The notes under the pieces were generated by a model that did no database searches, was not told where the DNA came from, and worked only from the letters and a program-made list of their open reading frames with translations. Positions 1 to 8,722 of a DNA stretch of 64,000 bases are shown piece after piece. Position 1 is the stretch's first letter; each line of letters opens with the position of its first letter. This stretch comes from Candidatus Poribacteria bacterium (lineage in GTDB: Bacteria; Poribacteria; WGA-4E; GCA-2687025), in assembly GCA_028818695.1 (NCBI GenBank), contig JAPPNK010000020.1:190632-254631 (forward strand), read 5' to 3'. The position numbers were made by a program, and so were the translations under genes.

Positions 1-75
1 CGCATGCGAAGGTTTTTTATCGTTGAGCGTGTTCTTTTATATATAGTAATATAGAAACAACCTCCCGCCGCTTTC

Positions 76-840
76 TCATTTCCATCGGAACGAGGCGGAG
101 GAGACGGTGGTCAGATAGAGGCATACCGAAATGAAGCTAAGATAGTAAACCAGGCTTTTGACGGCGACGACTCCCTGCGAAAACCCCGTTAGATGTTGCT
201 GAAGCGACATGTAAACGGCGATCTCGCGCAGCGTTCCGTAGAGAGTCGCGGTACCCGCCGCCGGCGGCAGCGACTGGATCATCCAAAGAAACAGCCCGGC
301 GCCGAGAGTCGAAACCCCCGCCACAATCTGGTTCGATGAAAGCGAGGAAATGAGCAGACCGAGCGCCAGCAAGCATCCGCCCAGCAGCGCCAACCCAAGG
401 TATCCGACCAGTATCGGCGCGACGTCAGGGTTGCCGTATCTCTGAACAAAGAGCGGATATGGGGCTGTCGCAAGCAGCATTGCGCCGACGAGAAACCAGC
501 TGGCGAAGAACTTGCCTAAGACAATGTCGCGTTCTCGAATCGGCGATGTGGCAAGCAGCTCCATCGACCCTGCGCGGCGTTCTTCGGCGAAGGAGCGCAT
601 CGTCAGCAGCGGCGAGGCAAGCGTCAGCAGCACGCTCATCGTTTGTATCGCGAAGACCATCAGGTCGGTCGCGGCCGTTTCAGAGCCTCCTCTTTGAGAT
701 AAGTAGTTGAACGTAATGTAGAAAAAAAAGCCGCAGAGAAGCAGGAACGGAACGATCGTAAAGTAGGCGACGGGCGAGACGAAGTAGCTGTAGATTTCAC
801 GTTTACAAACGGCCAGCGACGGACCCGTTAGACGTCTCAT
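76..840 (-). CDS. ABC-2 type transporter permease (GldF/NosY-like)
   Basis: A 254-residue integral membrane protein with about six hydrophobic segments (residues roughly 24-44, 62-82, 112-132, 140-165, 170-190, 228-248). The N-terminal half holds the family-typical stretch RSFAEERRAGSMELLATSP, followed by an IVLGKF segment, as in ABC-2 permeases of the gliding/NosY group. It lies 31 bp downstream of the matching ATPase, so the two most likely form an exporter in the inner membrane. The substrate is unknown. In Bacteroidetes such pairs are sometimes called gldA/gldF, but nothing here shows gliding motility. Confidence 0.85.
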   Translation of the reverse strand: MRRLTGPSLAVCKREIYSYFVSPVAYFTIVPFLLLCGFFFYITFNYLSQRGGSETAATDLMVFAIQTMSVLLTLASPLLTMRSFAEERRAGSMELLATSPIRERDIVLGKFFASWFLVGAMLLATAPYPLFVQRYGNPDVAPILVGYLGLALLGGCLLALGLLISSLSSNQIVAGVSTLGAGLFLWMIQSLPPAAGTATLYGTLREIAVYMSLQQHLTGFSQGVVAVKSLVYYLSFISVCLYLTTVSSASFRWK

Positions 841-871
841 TGTTCGCCTCTTCGGGCTGGCGCGTCTCGTT

Positions 872-1864
872 TCATGCGGCTTCTTGCTGCGTCAGGTTTA
901 AAAAGATCCGCTCAAGCGACGGGCGGGCGGGCGCGAGTTTCAGGAGCTCCCCTCCCGCCTCCACAACCGTGGCGGCGCATGCGCCTCGTATGTCCGTCCC
1001 CGGTTCCGCTTCGACAAGCCATGCCGGCTCCTCCTCTTGAATCTCAAGGGCAGATTCTTTTGACGCCCGACGGACGGAGACGGCGCCGGGGATCTGCCGA
1101 AGGCGCGCCTCCATCGCCTCGTCAAAGGGGCGGGCGGCGACGACGACGGAGCCTTCCGACAGAAGCGGAGGAGCGTTTTTCTCTGTCTGAATCGACACGG
1201 CTTCCCCTGCCGCGTTGAGCCGTATGTCGGCGGCGATGCGCCCGCGGTTGATGACAAGCAGCCGTCCGCAGGAGGCTTGCGCTTCCGCCAAAATATGCGT
1301 TGTCAATAGAACGGCGCGGTCTTGATGTCCGAGACGCTGGACAAGTCCGCGTATTTCGACGATCTGCGCCGGGTCAAGTCCGCTGGTCGGCTCGTCCAAC
1401 ACAACCGCTTTCGGCTCATGAATCAAAGCCTGGGCGATGCCGACCCGCTGCCGATACCCTTTTGACAGATGTCCGACAACGCGCTTGCGCATCTCTTCAA
1501 GTCCGCACAGCTCAACCGCATCGTCGATTCGTCCGGCGATGCGGCGCGGTTCAACGCCTTTGATGGACGCGGCAAAGCGCAGATACGCCGCGACGGTCAT
1601 TTCAGGATAGAGCGGCGGCGTTTCAGGCAGGTACCCGATATGGCGGCGCGCCTGCATGCTCTCTTTGAACAGGTCGTATCCGGCGACCGAGGCACGCCCC
1701 GATGTGGCTGACATGGCGCAGGTGAGAATGCGCAGCGTCGTCGTTTTGCCCGCTCCGTTCGGGCCGAGAAGCCCAACCGCTTCTCCCGCTTCAATCTTGA
1801 ACGAAACCTCTTCAATGCCGAGGTAGCTTCCGTACCGCTTTGTCAGCCCTTCCGCCTCAATCAT
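872..1864 (-). CDS. ABC transporter ATP-binding protein (GldA/CcmA-like)
   Basis: A 330-residue ABC ATPase. The Walker A motif GPNGAGKTTT lies near residue 34, the signature LSKGYRQRVGIAQ near 133, Walker B AVVLDEPTSGLD near 153 and the switch histidine in LLTTHILAEA. The last 100 residues form the extra C-terminal domain usual in ATPases that pair with ABC-2 permeases. The start codon overlaps the stop of the upstream response regulator (ATGA), and the permease follows 31 bp later, so regulator, ATPase and permease are very likely co-transcribed. Cytoplasmic, energising export of an unknown substrate. Confidence 0.9.
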   Translation of the reverse strand: MIEAEGLTKRYGSYLGIEEVSFKIEAGEAVGLLGPNGAGKTTTLRILTCAMSATSGRASVAGYDLFKESMQARRHIGYLPETPPLYPEMTVAAYLRFAASIKGVEPRRIAGRIDDAVELCGLEEMRKRVVGHLSKGYRQRVGIAQALIHEPKAVVLDEPTSGLDPAQIVEIRGLVQRLGHQDRAVLLTTHILAEAQASCGRLLVINRGRIAADIRLNAAGEAVSIQTEKNAPPLLSEGSVVVAARPFDEAMEARLRQIPGAVSVRRASKESALEIQEEEPAWLVEAEPGTDIRGACAATVVEAGGELLKLAPARPSLERIFLNLTQQEAA

Positions 1865-2727
1865 TCACTTTCACCGCCCGCTATAGAGAGGACTTCAGCC
1901 TCTGGGAGCGCGTCTTCTGAATCGTCCGCCTCAAAGCTTGCGCTCTCCGGGAGCGCGTCCGCTGAATCGATCAACGCAACCCGCCTGCCCAACGATGCGC
2001 CGTCATGGAACTTGTATCCGACGCCCCAGACGGTGAGGATGTAATGCGGTCGGGACGGGTCCTCTTCGACATGCTCTCTGAGTCGGCGTATGTGGACGTC
2101 GACGGTGCGTTCGCCGATGCAGTAGTCGGAGTTCCAGATATGATCAATGAGCTGCCGGCGGGTGAACACTTTGCCGGCGCGTTTGACGAGAAAGTAGAGC
2201 AGATCAAACTCGGTGGCGGTCAGTTTCAGGTCGCGCTCACGGATGGAAGCGGACCGCCGCGCCGGGTCGATTCGAAAGTCGCCGTAGACGAGAACGCCGT
2301 CGCTGGAGCCAGGGGATTCTTCGTTGGGGGCGTAGGAGCGGCGGATGACCGAGCGGATGCGCGCAAGCAGTTCGCGCGGGTTGAACGGCTTCACCATGTA
2401 GTCGTCCGCGCCCAGCTCAAGACCGATGATCTTGTCGATGTCCTCCGTTTTTGCCGTTAGCATGACGATCGGCACGTTGGAGGTTTTGCGTATTTCTCGG
2501 CACACATCGAACCCGTCTATCTTCGGCATCATGATGTCGAGAAGGATGAGATGGATGCGGTCTTCGCTGTTTTCGGATTGCTGTGTTTGGTTGAAGATCC
2601 GGAGCGCGGATTCTCCGTCGTACGCTGGGATGATCTTGTACCCCTCCGACGTCATGTAGGAGTCGATCATGTCGACGATGTCTTCATCGTCGTCAACGAA
2701 CATTATTCTGTAGCGGTATTCTGGCAT
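1861..2727 (-). CDS. OmpR/PhoB-family response regulator
   Basis: A two-component regulator with an N-terminal receiver and a C-terminal winged helix. The receiver shows VDDDED at the acidic pocket, the phospho-acceptor Asp in LLDIMMPK (about residue 64) and the conserved Lys in MLTAKTED. The DNA-binding domain includes LTATEFDLLYFLV, RTVDVHIRRLR and the closing VWGVGYKF. An acidic tail of about 45 residues after the winged helix is unusual. I chose the ATG at 2727 because AAGGTGG sits about 6 bases upstream; an in-frame GTG lies at 2736. No histidine kinase gene is nearby. It is coupled to the ABC exporter, which it may regulate (inference). Confidence 0.92.
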   Translation of the reverse strand: MPEYRYRIMFVDDDEDIVDMIDSYMTSEGYKIIPAYDGESALRIFNQTQQSENSEDRIHLILLDIMMPKIDGFDVCREIRKTSNVPIVMLTAKTEDIDKIIGLELGADDYMVKPFNPRELLARIRSVIRRSYAPNEESPGSSDGVLVYGDFRIDPARRSASIRERDLKLTATEFDLLYFLVKRAGKVFTRRQLIDHIWNSDYCIGERTVDVHIRRLREHVEEDPSRPHYILTVWGVGYKFHDGASLGRRVALIDSADALPESASFEADDSEDALPEAEVLSIAGGESE

Positions 2728-2779
2728 TGTTTCCACCTTCAGTTGTGCGGCGTCTCATGCATTGATCTTGCGGCGCGCT

Positions 2780-4693
2780 TCATCGGGCGATCACGATCAG
2801 CCCTCTAAAAACCGCGGCCGCGGCCTTCACATCTTCCACATGCGCCTGCGCGAAATACACATACGGACCGATTGGAGCCGCCTGACCGTTTCGATCAACG
2901 CCGTCCCATTCAACCGACATGGCTCCGGCGGAAGCCTTCGCCCGGTCGGCAAGCGTTCGTATCAACATCCCGCGCAGATCATATATCTTTACTGTATACC
3001 ATACAGGGCGATTGTGCAAGTTTCCACCCATGTTTAAAAACAGGCGCGACCGATCCGCCCTGCCGTCCCCGTTCGGCGAAAAAGGGTTCAAACTCCATTG
3101 AACCGTGAAACTGCGCTCATCGGACGGCGCGGAGCGCATCTGAAACAAAGCCAACGGCGCCAGCGCGTTCGTCTCAAAATGGAAAAGACCGCCGACCTGC
3201 GCCGCGCGCGTCCACTCCCAGCGATTCGTTGAAGCGTCCAGAAAAAAAAGACCGATCTGCTGATCTTCCGCCGTTGACGGAACTCTCACCGCCGCCAGCA
3301 CAGGGTTTAGAAAGGGAATCTCGCTCTGCGATTCCTGCGCCGCAACCCGCGCCCCCGACGCATCGTAAAACTCGATCTCGTTGATCTGTATCGTATGCCC
3401 CGCCTTCCCCTCTTCAATAAACAGCTCCGCCCATCTGCCGCTCAAACCAGGAGGAAGGTCGATCGCTGTCGCCCCGTCGTTGAACTGGTCAGCCTCCTGC
3501 GCCAATTGAAAGCGGGCGCCGTCTGTGGAGAGCCAGATGGAGGCTTTGCTTGGACTATAGGAAATGCCCCCCTCCTGATGCGCGCGGACGACGACGCGGC
3601 CGATTGTCTCAACGCGCCCAAGATCGACCTTCCAGCGTATCGGAAACGGCGCGCGCGCTGCGACCCATGTCGAAGGGTAAGCGGTACGTCCGTCCACTGC
3701 GAGCGAGGCGGGTTGACCAGGGAGAGACGCGCTCGCCTCCGCCTCAAACGCCGTTTGAAACAGCCCCTCAAAACGGTACGCCAAGAGCGGCGGACGGCGA
3801 TCGTCAATGAGGCGGTGTCCGCGGTAGGACGCGAGCGGCGTCTCTTGCGGATCCATGCGTATCAGACGGAGGCCGCGCATCGTTTCGTCGACGGAGCCGG
3901 GCGGCATCTCAATTGTCAAGCCGCTTCCGTCGCTCAGGACAACCGTTTCTTCAGGCGTTCCTCCTCCGAACGGATCTGCCAGTTCCGCTTCCACTTCGGC
4001 GGAGGCGCGTTCCCCCGTTTCAAGCTGTAGAACGAAAAGCCGAATGCGGTTTGCGCCTGGGCGCAATTGGATGGTTCGTTTGAAGGTTACTTCAGCGTCC
4101 GCTTGCGCGAAAAACGTTCCCGTTTGGACGATTTGAGCAGAGCCGGCTATGAGCGCGATCCCTTTTAAACGTACGTGGGGCGTTCCGTCGGGTCGGCGCT
4201 GCCAGCCATGCCTCCAGCGCAAGCGGTAGAATCGACTGGGCGGAAGGTTGTCGAAGCGGACGGCCGCTTCTTGGCGCGGGTCGCTGACGCCGGACGGGCA
4301 GGTCAAGACAGCGGAAGGGGCGGCCGCTTGAAGAGCTGAGCTGTCGTTTCCCGTCCACACCTCCACAATGCGCGGCCCGTATGATTTCCAGCCGCGCTCC
4401 GTTCGCTCTATGACGGGCTGAAAGACGACTCCCGCGGCTGAAGTTTGTCGACCCGCGTCCAGCGCCAGCTCGGAGATATGCGTTTCAGAACCGTCCAGAG
4501 CGGAGGGCGCCGCTGTCGCGTCTATGGAAAGCAGCAGCGGGCCGCCGTCTGAAATGAGCCGCCCTTCTAGGATCAGCGTCGGATTGTTTGTGGAGAACCG
4601 CGCGCCCGCCAACGGATGCGTCAATTCAATTTGAACATCGGCGGACGCTGAACAGACGGCGGCGAGCAATGCGGCAACAACAGCGCGTTTCAC
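2780..4693 (-). CDS. Secreted protein with discoidin-like domain and C-terminal FlgD-Ig domain
   Basis: 637 residues with a cleavable signal peptide (cut near residue 18). The middle (about 320-445) has the pattern of an F5/8 type C (discoidin) carbohydrate-binding fold: LAVDGRTAYPSTW, IRWKVDLGRVETIGRVVV, then INEIEFYDASG. The last 100 residues start with NPFSPNGDGRADRSRL and include VKIYDLRGMLIRTL and VEWDGVDRNGQ, which is the FlgD-Ig/T9SS-like C-terminal domain seen in secreted proteins of several diderm phyla. The start overlaps the lpxK stop by 4 bases, yet nothing in the protein links it to lipid A. Likely cell-surface or periplasmic; ligand unknown. Confidence 0.75.
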   Translation of the reverse strand: MKRAVVAALLAAVCSASADVQIELTHPLAGARFSTNNPTLILEGRLISDGGPLLLSIDATAAPSALDGSETHISELALDAGRQTSAAGVVFQPVIERTERGWKSYGPRIVEVWTGNDSSALQAAAPSAVLTCPSGVSDPRQEAAVRFDNLPPSRFYRLRWRHGWQRRPDGTPHVRLKGIALIAGSAQIVQTGTFFAQADAEVTFKRTIQLRPGANRIRLFVLQLETGERASAEVEAELADPFGGGTPEETVVLSDGSGLTIEMPPGSVDETMRGLRLIRMDPQETPLASYRGHRLIDDRRPPLLAYRFEGLFQTAFEAEASASLPGQPASLAVDGRTAYPSTWVAARAPFPIRWKVDLGRVETIGRVVVRAHQEGGISYSPSKASIWLSTDGARFQLAQEADQFNDGATAIDLPPGLSGRWAELFIEEGKAGHTIQINEIEFYDASGARVAAQESQSEIPFLNPVLAAVRVPSTAEDQQIGLFFLDASTNRWEWTRAAQVGGLFHFETNALAPLALFQMRSAPSDERSFTVQWSLNPFSPNGDGRADRSRLFLNMGGNLHNRPVWYTVKIYDLRGMLIRTLADRAKASAGAMSVEWDGVDRNGQAAPIGPYVYFAQAHVEDVKAAAAVFRGLIVIAR

Positions 4694-5784
4694 GAATTCG
4701 CTTTCAGGTTTAGCGGAGCTTTTTTCAAGGCGCTGTTGAGAATGTCGTCAAGCGGCGCGTCCAGTTCCATGCGAATATTCAGCGTCAGGTAAGGAAAGCG
4801 GGGGCCGTCTTCCCATTTGACAGCGTCTTTTGCGGTGGCGACGACGGTTCGTCCGCCGGCGGCGCGTTCGATCTCGTCCCAGTCGCGCGAGTCGTATCGA
4901 CGGTGGTCGGGGAACGGCATCATCTCAACGCGCGCGCCGAGGCTTCGGAGCGAGGCTTCATACTGACGCGGATTGCCGATGCCGCACACGCCCAGTATCT
5001 CAGCCCCGTTCAATTCGCCCAACGGCAGGCTTTCTCCGCCGCTGCTTGTCAAGCTGGACGGAACGCGCCGCGCCTTGACGACAGGCGCCGTCGATTTCAG
5101 ATACGGGCGGATTGCCGCTTCGCTGTCTTCTTCAGCCGACTCTTCTCCCTCAACCAAAACGGCGATGTCCGCATCCGCAAGCGCTTCAGGCCGTTCCCGC
5201 AAGAAGCCGGCGGGAAGCGTCCGTCCGTTGTCAAGGGGACGCGCCGCGTCCAGCAGGACGATGTTCAGGTCGCGCGCCAGACGCAAACTTTGAAAGCCGT
5301 CGTCCAGAACGATCGCGTCCAACGGAAATTCGGAAGCGAGCTCCAGCGCCGTCCGCGCCTTGTCCTTGCCCGCGGCTAGAGGAACGGCAGGATGCTTCAA
5401 GGCGAACATGACCGCTTCGTCCCCCGCCGTTTCGACGTCCGCATACAGCTCTTCCCCGTCCGACACAAGCGCCCAGCGGAGGCTTCTGCGCCAGAACGCG
5501 CCGTTCTCGGTCGGTTGAAGAGGCGGCCGCGCCTTGTAGGCTCGCATGACGACCCCAGGCGTATATCCCGACCGCGTCAACTGCTCAACGATCGCTTCAA
5601 CCATCGGCGTTTTCCCCGCGCCTCCAACAGCGAGATTGCCGACCGACACGACCGGCATCGGCAGGCGTATGACGCGCGGCGCGCCCCGTCCGCGGTAAAA
5701 CGCCCGCCTCCATGCGCCCGCCGCTGCGACAAGCGGCTCCAACGGCGCAAACCATCGGGCAATCGGCGGCAGCGTCTCAACCAT
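4690..5784 (-). CDS. lpxK: Tetraacyldisaccharide 4'-kinase
   Basis: Phosphorylates the 4' position of the tetraacyldisaccharide to form lipid IVA, at the inner face of the cytoplasmic membrane. The 364-residue length is slightly longer than usual. The P-loop is VGNLAVGGAGKTP (about residues 47-59), and the family motif LDDGFQSLRLARDL follows with conserved RPLDNGRTLPAGFLRE. The gene overlaps lpxB by 8 bases, so the two lipid A steps are translationally coupled, and it overlaps the downstream discoidin gene by 4. The weak helix at the N terminus (PLEPLVAAAGAW) fits the membrane anchor of the family. Confidence 0.95.
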   Translation of the reverse strand: MVETLPPIARWFAPLEPLVAAAGAWRRAFYRGRGAPRVIRLPMPVVSVGNLAVGGAGKTPMVEAIVEQLTRSGYTPGVVMRAYKARPPLQPTENGAFWRRSLRWALVSDGEELYADVETAGDEAVMFALKHPAVPLAAGKDKARTALELASEFPLDAIVLDDGFQSLRLARDLNIVLLDAARPLDNGRTLPAGFLRERPEALADADIAVLVEGEESAEEDSEAAIRPYLKSTAPVVKARRVPSSLTSSGGESLPLGELNGAEILGVCGIGNPRQYEASLRSLGARVEMMPFPDHRRYDSRDWDEIERAAGGRTVVATAKDAVKWEDGPRFPYLTLNIRMELDAPLDDILNSALKKAPLNLKANS

Positions 5785-6922
5785 TCCAGTCCCCCGACGG
5801 ATCCGCCGTTTTTAAAATCAAGCGCGCGATGCGCTCCATCGCCTTTTCGTCTCCCAGCTGCGCAGCCGCTTCTTGAAACGCCTGAATTTGCGCGGCGCGT
5901 TCCTGCCCGTCTTTTTTTAAAAGAGGAGAAACCGCCGCGGCGAGCTGCGGAGCTGCGGCGTTTTCTTGGTAAAGCTCTGGGCATACTTCGCGGTCTAGAA
6001 GCAGGTTCGGCAGCGCAGAAAAGCGAACGCTCGAAAGACGGCGCGCGGCGGCGTAGGTGAACGCGGAGAGACGGTATGCGACAACCATCGGCGTTTCCAT
6101 GATGGCGGCTTCCAGCGTCGCGGTGCCGGACTTCACCAGAGCCGCGTCCGCCGCGCGCAGCAGCTCCCATGAACGCCCGCGCAGAACAGGCAACTCAGGC
6201 GGAAACGCGGCATCAATGTTTTCAGGCAGCGAATCGGGGAGAGCGGCGAGCGCGTTGAGAGACGGCGTCCGCTCGCGCAAAATGCGCGCGGCTCCGATCA
6301 TTTCATCCGCCAGAGCGGCCGTTTCTTTGACGCGGCTGCCCGGCAAAATCGCCAGCAGCGGCGCCTTCTCGTCCGCGCCAATTCTTCGTTTCGCTTCGTT
6401 TCGGGTCAACGCTTTCGTTTCGGCGAGAGCGCCAATGAGCGGATGTCCGGCGTATTGGACATTCGCGCCGGCTTCCGCATAAAACTGGGCGGCAAACGGA
6501 AGAACGCAGACAACCAGAGAAGCCGCTCTAGCGTAACGCTGTCCGCGCTTCGGCCGCCATGCCCATGCTTTAGGGGGAATGAAAGCGACGGTCGATATGC
6601 CGTGCCGAGACGCAAATTCCAATATGCCTGCATGGAAGTCGGGAAAGTCGATGAAGACAGCGGCGTCCGGTTTATTCTGCTTGAGGGCGCGCTTGAGAAT
6701 GCGCCGCTTCCGAAAAAATGCGGGCAGCTGCGCGGCAACCTCGGACAGCCCCACCACCGACGACGCCCCAATCTCGACCGTCAACTGAACGCCCGCCGCT
6801 TTCATCTGCGTCCCGCCCATCCCGAACGGCTCCAGTTGCGGTTTCAGCCGGCGCAGATGATTCATGAGCGCGGCTCCGTACATGTCTCCGCTCGGTTCGC
6901 CTGCTGAGATGAAGAGTCTCAT
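5777..6922 (-). CDS. lpxB: Lipid-A-disaccharide synthase
   Basis: Glycosyltransferase (GT19) that joins UDP-diacylglucosamine and lipid X into the lipid A disaccharide. 381 residues, normal for the family. The start MRLFISAGEPSGDMYGAALM is the hallmark N terminus. FGMGGTQMKAAG, VFIDFPDFH, VAFIPPKAWAWRPKR, LPFAAQFY and LPGSRVKE, then KSGTATLEAAIMETPMVVAYR near the donor site, follow in the expected order. Its ATG overlaps the stop of the upstream aminotransferase by 4 bases. With lpxK directly downstream it shows that the organism makes lipid A. Confidence 0.96.
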   Translation of the reverse strand: MRLFISAGEPSGDMYGAALMNHLRRLKPQLEPFGMGGTQMKAAGVQLTVEIGASSVVGLSEVAAQLPAFFRKRRILKRALKQNKPDAAVFIDFPDFHAGILEFASRHGISTVAFIPPKAWAWRPKRGQRYARAASLVVCVLPFAAQFYAEAGANVQYAGHPLIGALAETKALTRNEAKRRIGADEKAPLLAILPGSRVKETAALADEMIGAARILRERTPSLNALAALPDSLPENIDAAFPPELPVLRGRSWELLRAADAALVKSGTATLEAAIMETPMVVAYRLSAFTYAAARRLSSVRFSALPNLLLDREVCPELYQENAAAPQLAAAVSPLLKKDGQERAAQIQAFQEAAAQLGDEKAMERIARLILKTADPSGDWNG

Positions 6923-8085
6923 GAGTTGTTCAGATATTCGCGCAGGCGTCTTGCTCCCTCCGCGCAGTCCTCGTCCGGGGCGGCGACGGAGAGCCGAACG
7001 TATTTGTCTGCCGCCTCTCCGAAGGTGGCGCCGGGAGCCGTTGCGACGCCGGTCTCCCGCAGAAGCGCCTGCGCGAAGGAGAACGAGTCCATGCCTGAAT
7101 CGGCGATGTTGACAAGTATATAAAACGCTCCGTTCGGTTCATAATGCGCGCTCATGGCGAAACGCAGCGTATCAAGGACAACGCGCTGCCGACGGGCGTA
7201 CGCCTTGATCATCTCGCGCACAGGCTCCTGCGGACCTAACAGAGCCGCTTCCGCCGCCTTTTGCGAGATGGACGGCGCGCAGGAATAGTACGGCTCTTGA
7301 AGCCGGACAATCAGCCGCGCTGTCTCGCCGCTTGCGACCGCGAAACCGACGCGCCAGCCGGTCATCGCATAGGTTTTGGAAAAGCTGAAAGCGGAGACGA
7401 CGCGCCCCTCGGCGTCGAAACGGGCGGGGCTGACGTGGCGCGCGCCTTGAAAGGTCAGCTTCTCATACGCTTCGTCCGAAAGCAGGTACAGGTTGCGCCG
7501 GTTCGCCAGCTCCACCAGCCGGCGCGCGGTCTCTTCAGGATAGACGGCTCCGGTCGGGTTGGCTGGAGTGTTCACAACAAGCATCTTTGTTCTTGGGGTG
7601 ACGAGCGCTTCCACCGCCTCCGGATCGGGTATGAAGTTGTCTTCCTCCCGCAGCAGATACGGCACAGGCTCCGCCCCGCGGGCGCGCGTCAGCATCGCGT
7701 AGTTTGTCCAGCCAGGCTCCGGTATCAGAACCTCGTCCCCGTTCTCCACAACGGCGACGAAAGCGCTGGCGACGGCGCCTTCAGACCCGACCGTGACGAC
7801 AATGTTCTCCGCCTGCGCATCGATCTGGTTTTCTTGGCGGACCTTCTCTGCGCACAGCTCGCGCAGAGGCGCCAGCCCCGCGTTCGGCGTGTAGGCGGTG
7901 TATCCGTCCAAGGCGGCCTGATGCGCCGCCTCGATGATATGCGCCGGCGTCGGAAAATTCGGCTGCCCCGCCTCCATCCGTATGGCTCCCTGCATCTCGG
8001 ACGCCATGCCCATGATGAGCCGAATGCCTGAAATCGGCATGCTCGAGGAACTGGACGCGAGGGGGCGCATGGCAGTTTTGTTCAT
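6919..8085 (-). CDS. Class I/II pyridoxal-phosphate aminotransferase
   Basis: 388-residue fold-type I aminotransferase of the aspartate aminotransferase group. Visible features are GQPNFPTPAHI near the N terminus, NTPANPTGAVY (substrate carboxylate and PLP contacts), LLSDEAYEKL with the PLP-interacting Asp and Tyr, and the Schiff-base Lys in SFSKTYAMTGWRVGF. Substrate cannot be read from sequence; aspartate or aromatic amino acids are likely. It leads the lpxB-lpxK string and overlaps lpxB by 4 bases. The first 25 or so residues are Ser/Met-rich and variable, so the true start could be one of several internal ATGs. Confidence 0.9.
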   Translation of the reverse strand: MNKTAMRPLASSSSSMPISGIRLIMGMASEMQGAIRMEAGQPNFPTPAHIIEAAHQAALDGYTAYTPNAGLAPLRELCAEKVRQENQIDAQAENIVVTVGSEGAVASAFVAVVENGDEVLIPEPGWTNYAMLTRARGAEPVPYLLREEDNFIPDPEAVEALVTPRTKMLVVNTPANPTGAVYPEETARRLVELANRRNLYLLSDEAYEKLTFQGARHVSPARFDAEGRVVSAFSFSKTYAMTGWRVGFAVASGETARLIVRLQEPYYSCAPSISQKAAEAALLGPQEPVREMIKAYARRQRVVLDTLRFAMSAHYEPNGAFYILVNIADSGMDSFSFAQALLRETGVATAPGATFGEAADKYVRLSVAAPDEDCAEGARRLREYLNNS

Positions 8086-8127
8086 GGTTCGCCCTGCCGC
8101 GCGCCGTTCATTTGAATTGTCATCGTT

Positions 8128-8706
8128 TCAATCCAGCGGATTGCCGAGCTGGTTGCGCGCTTTCGGCACGGCGTTGCGTATCGGCTTGAGCGACTGAAAA
8201 TACGCCCACATATCCTTCATGTCCTGCTGCGACATGGACTGGTAATGTTTCCAGGGCATTGGGGGGAGAATGGCGCGTCCTTCAGGATCGCCCTTATGCT
8301 TGCCGCTGCGCATGGCGCGTATGAACTGTTCTTCCGTCCATGCCCCAAGGCCTGTCTCCTTGTCGGGGGTTAGATTGGTGGCGAAGGAGACGCCCCATGG
8401 GCCGCTGAAAGCGGTCATCGTGGGCGAAATAGAGATAAAAACTCCTTCATTTATGATGAGATCAACTGCTGCGCTTTTCGGCGCGGGAGCCGAGGCGGGA
8501 TGCCCCGACAGATGCCGCGTCATGTCCGGCTCGGCTCTTTCGCGGGGGGTATGGCAATGGCCGCAGGCGGCAACCGACTCCGCCAGATACTTTCCGCGCG
8601 CGATCTGTTTAGACGAGTCCTGCGCCTTCAGATGCGCGAGACCCCACAGAGCCGCCGCCGCAACCGCCGCCGCTCCCAACAACCGCCAGCGCTTTGATGT
8701 TAACAC
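8128..8706 (-). CDS. Membrane-anchored or exported mono-haem cytochrome c
   Basis: 192 residues. An N-terminal hydrophobic segment (about residues 9-25) serves as signal peptide or anchor. A single haem-binding motif CGHCH sits at residues 48-52, and the likely axial methionine is in AILPPMPWKHY near residue 146, as in class I cytochrome c of the alcohol or gluconate dehydrogenase subunit type. It would work in the periplasm in electron transfer. No dehydrogenase partner is adjacent. It is followed by the aminotransferase after 42 bp, and the outer-membrane gene precedes it by 16 bp. Confidence 0.88.
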   Translation of the reverse strand: MLTSKRWRLLGAAAVAAAALWGLAHLKAQDSSKQIARGKYLAESVAACGHCHTPRERAEPDMTRHLSGHPASAPAPKSAAVDLIINEGVFISISPTMTAFSGPWGVSFATNLTPDKETGLGAWTEEQFIRAMRSGKHKGDPEGRAILPPMPWKHYQSMSQQDMKDMWAYFQSLKPIRNAVPKARNQLGNPLD

Positions 8707-8722
8707 CGCATGCCTCCGATTC

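Noticed and set aside
137-376. Second gene inside the ABC-2 permease region on the minus strand
   Set aside because: Arg-rich out-of-frame shadow fully inside the permease coding sequence.
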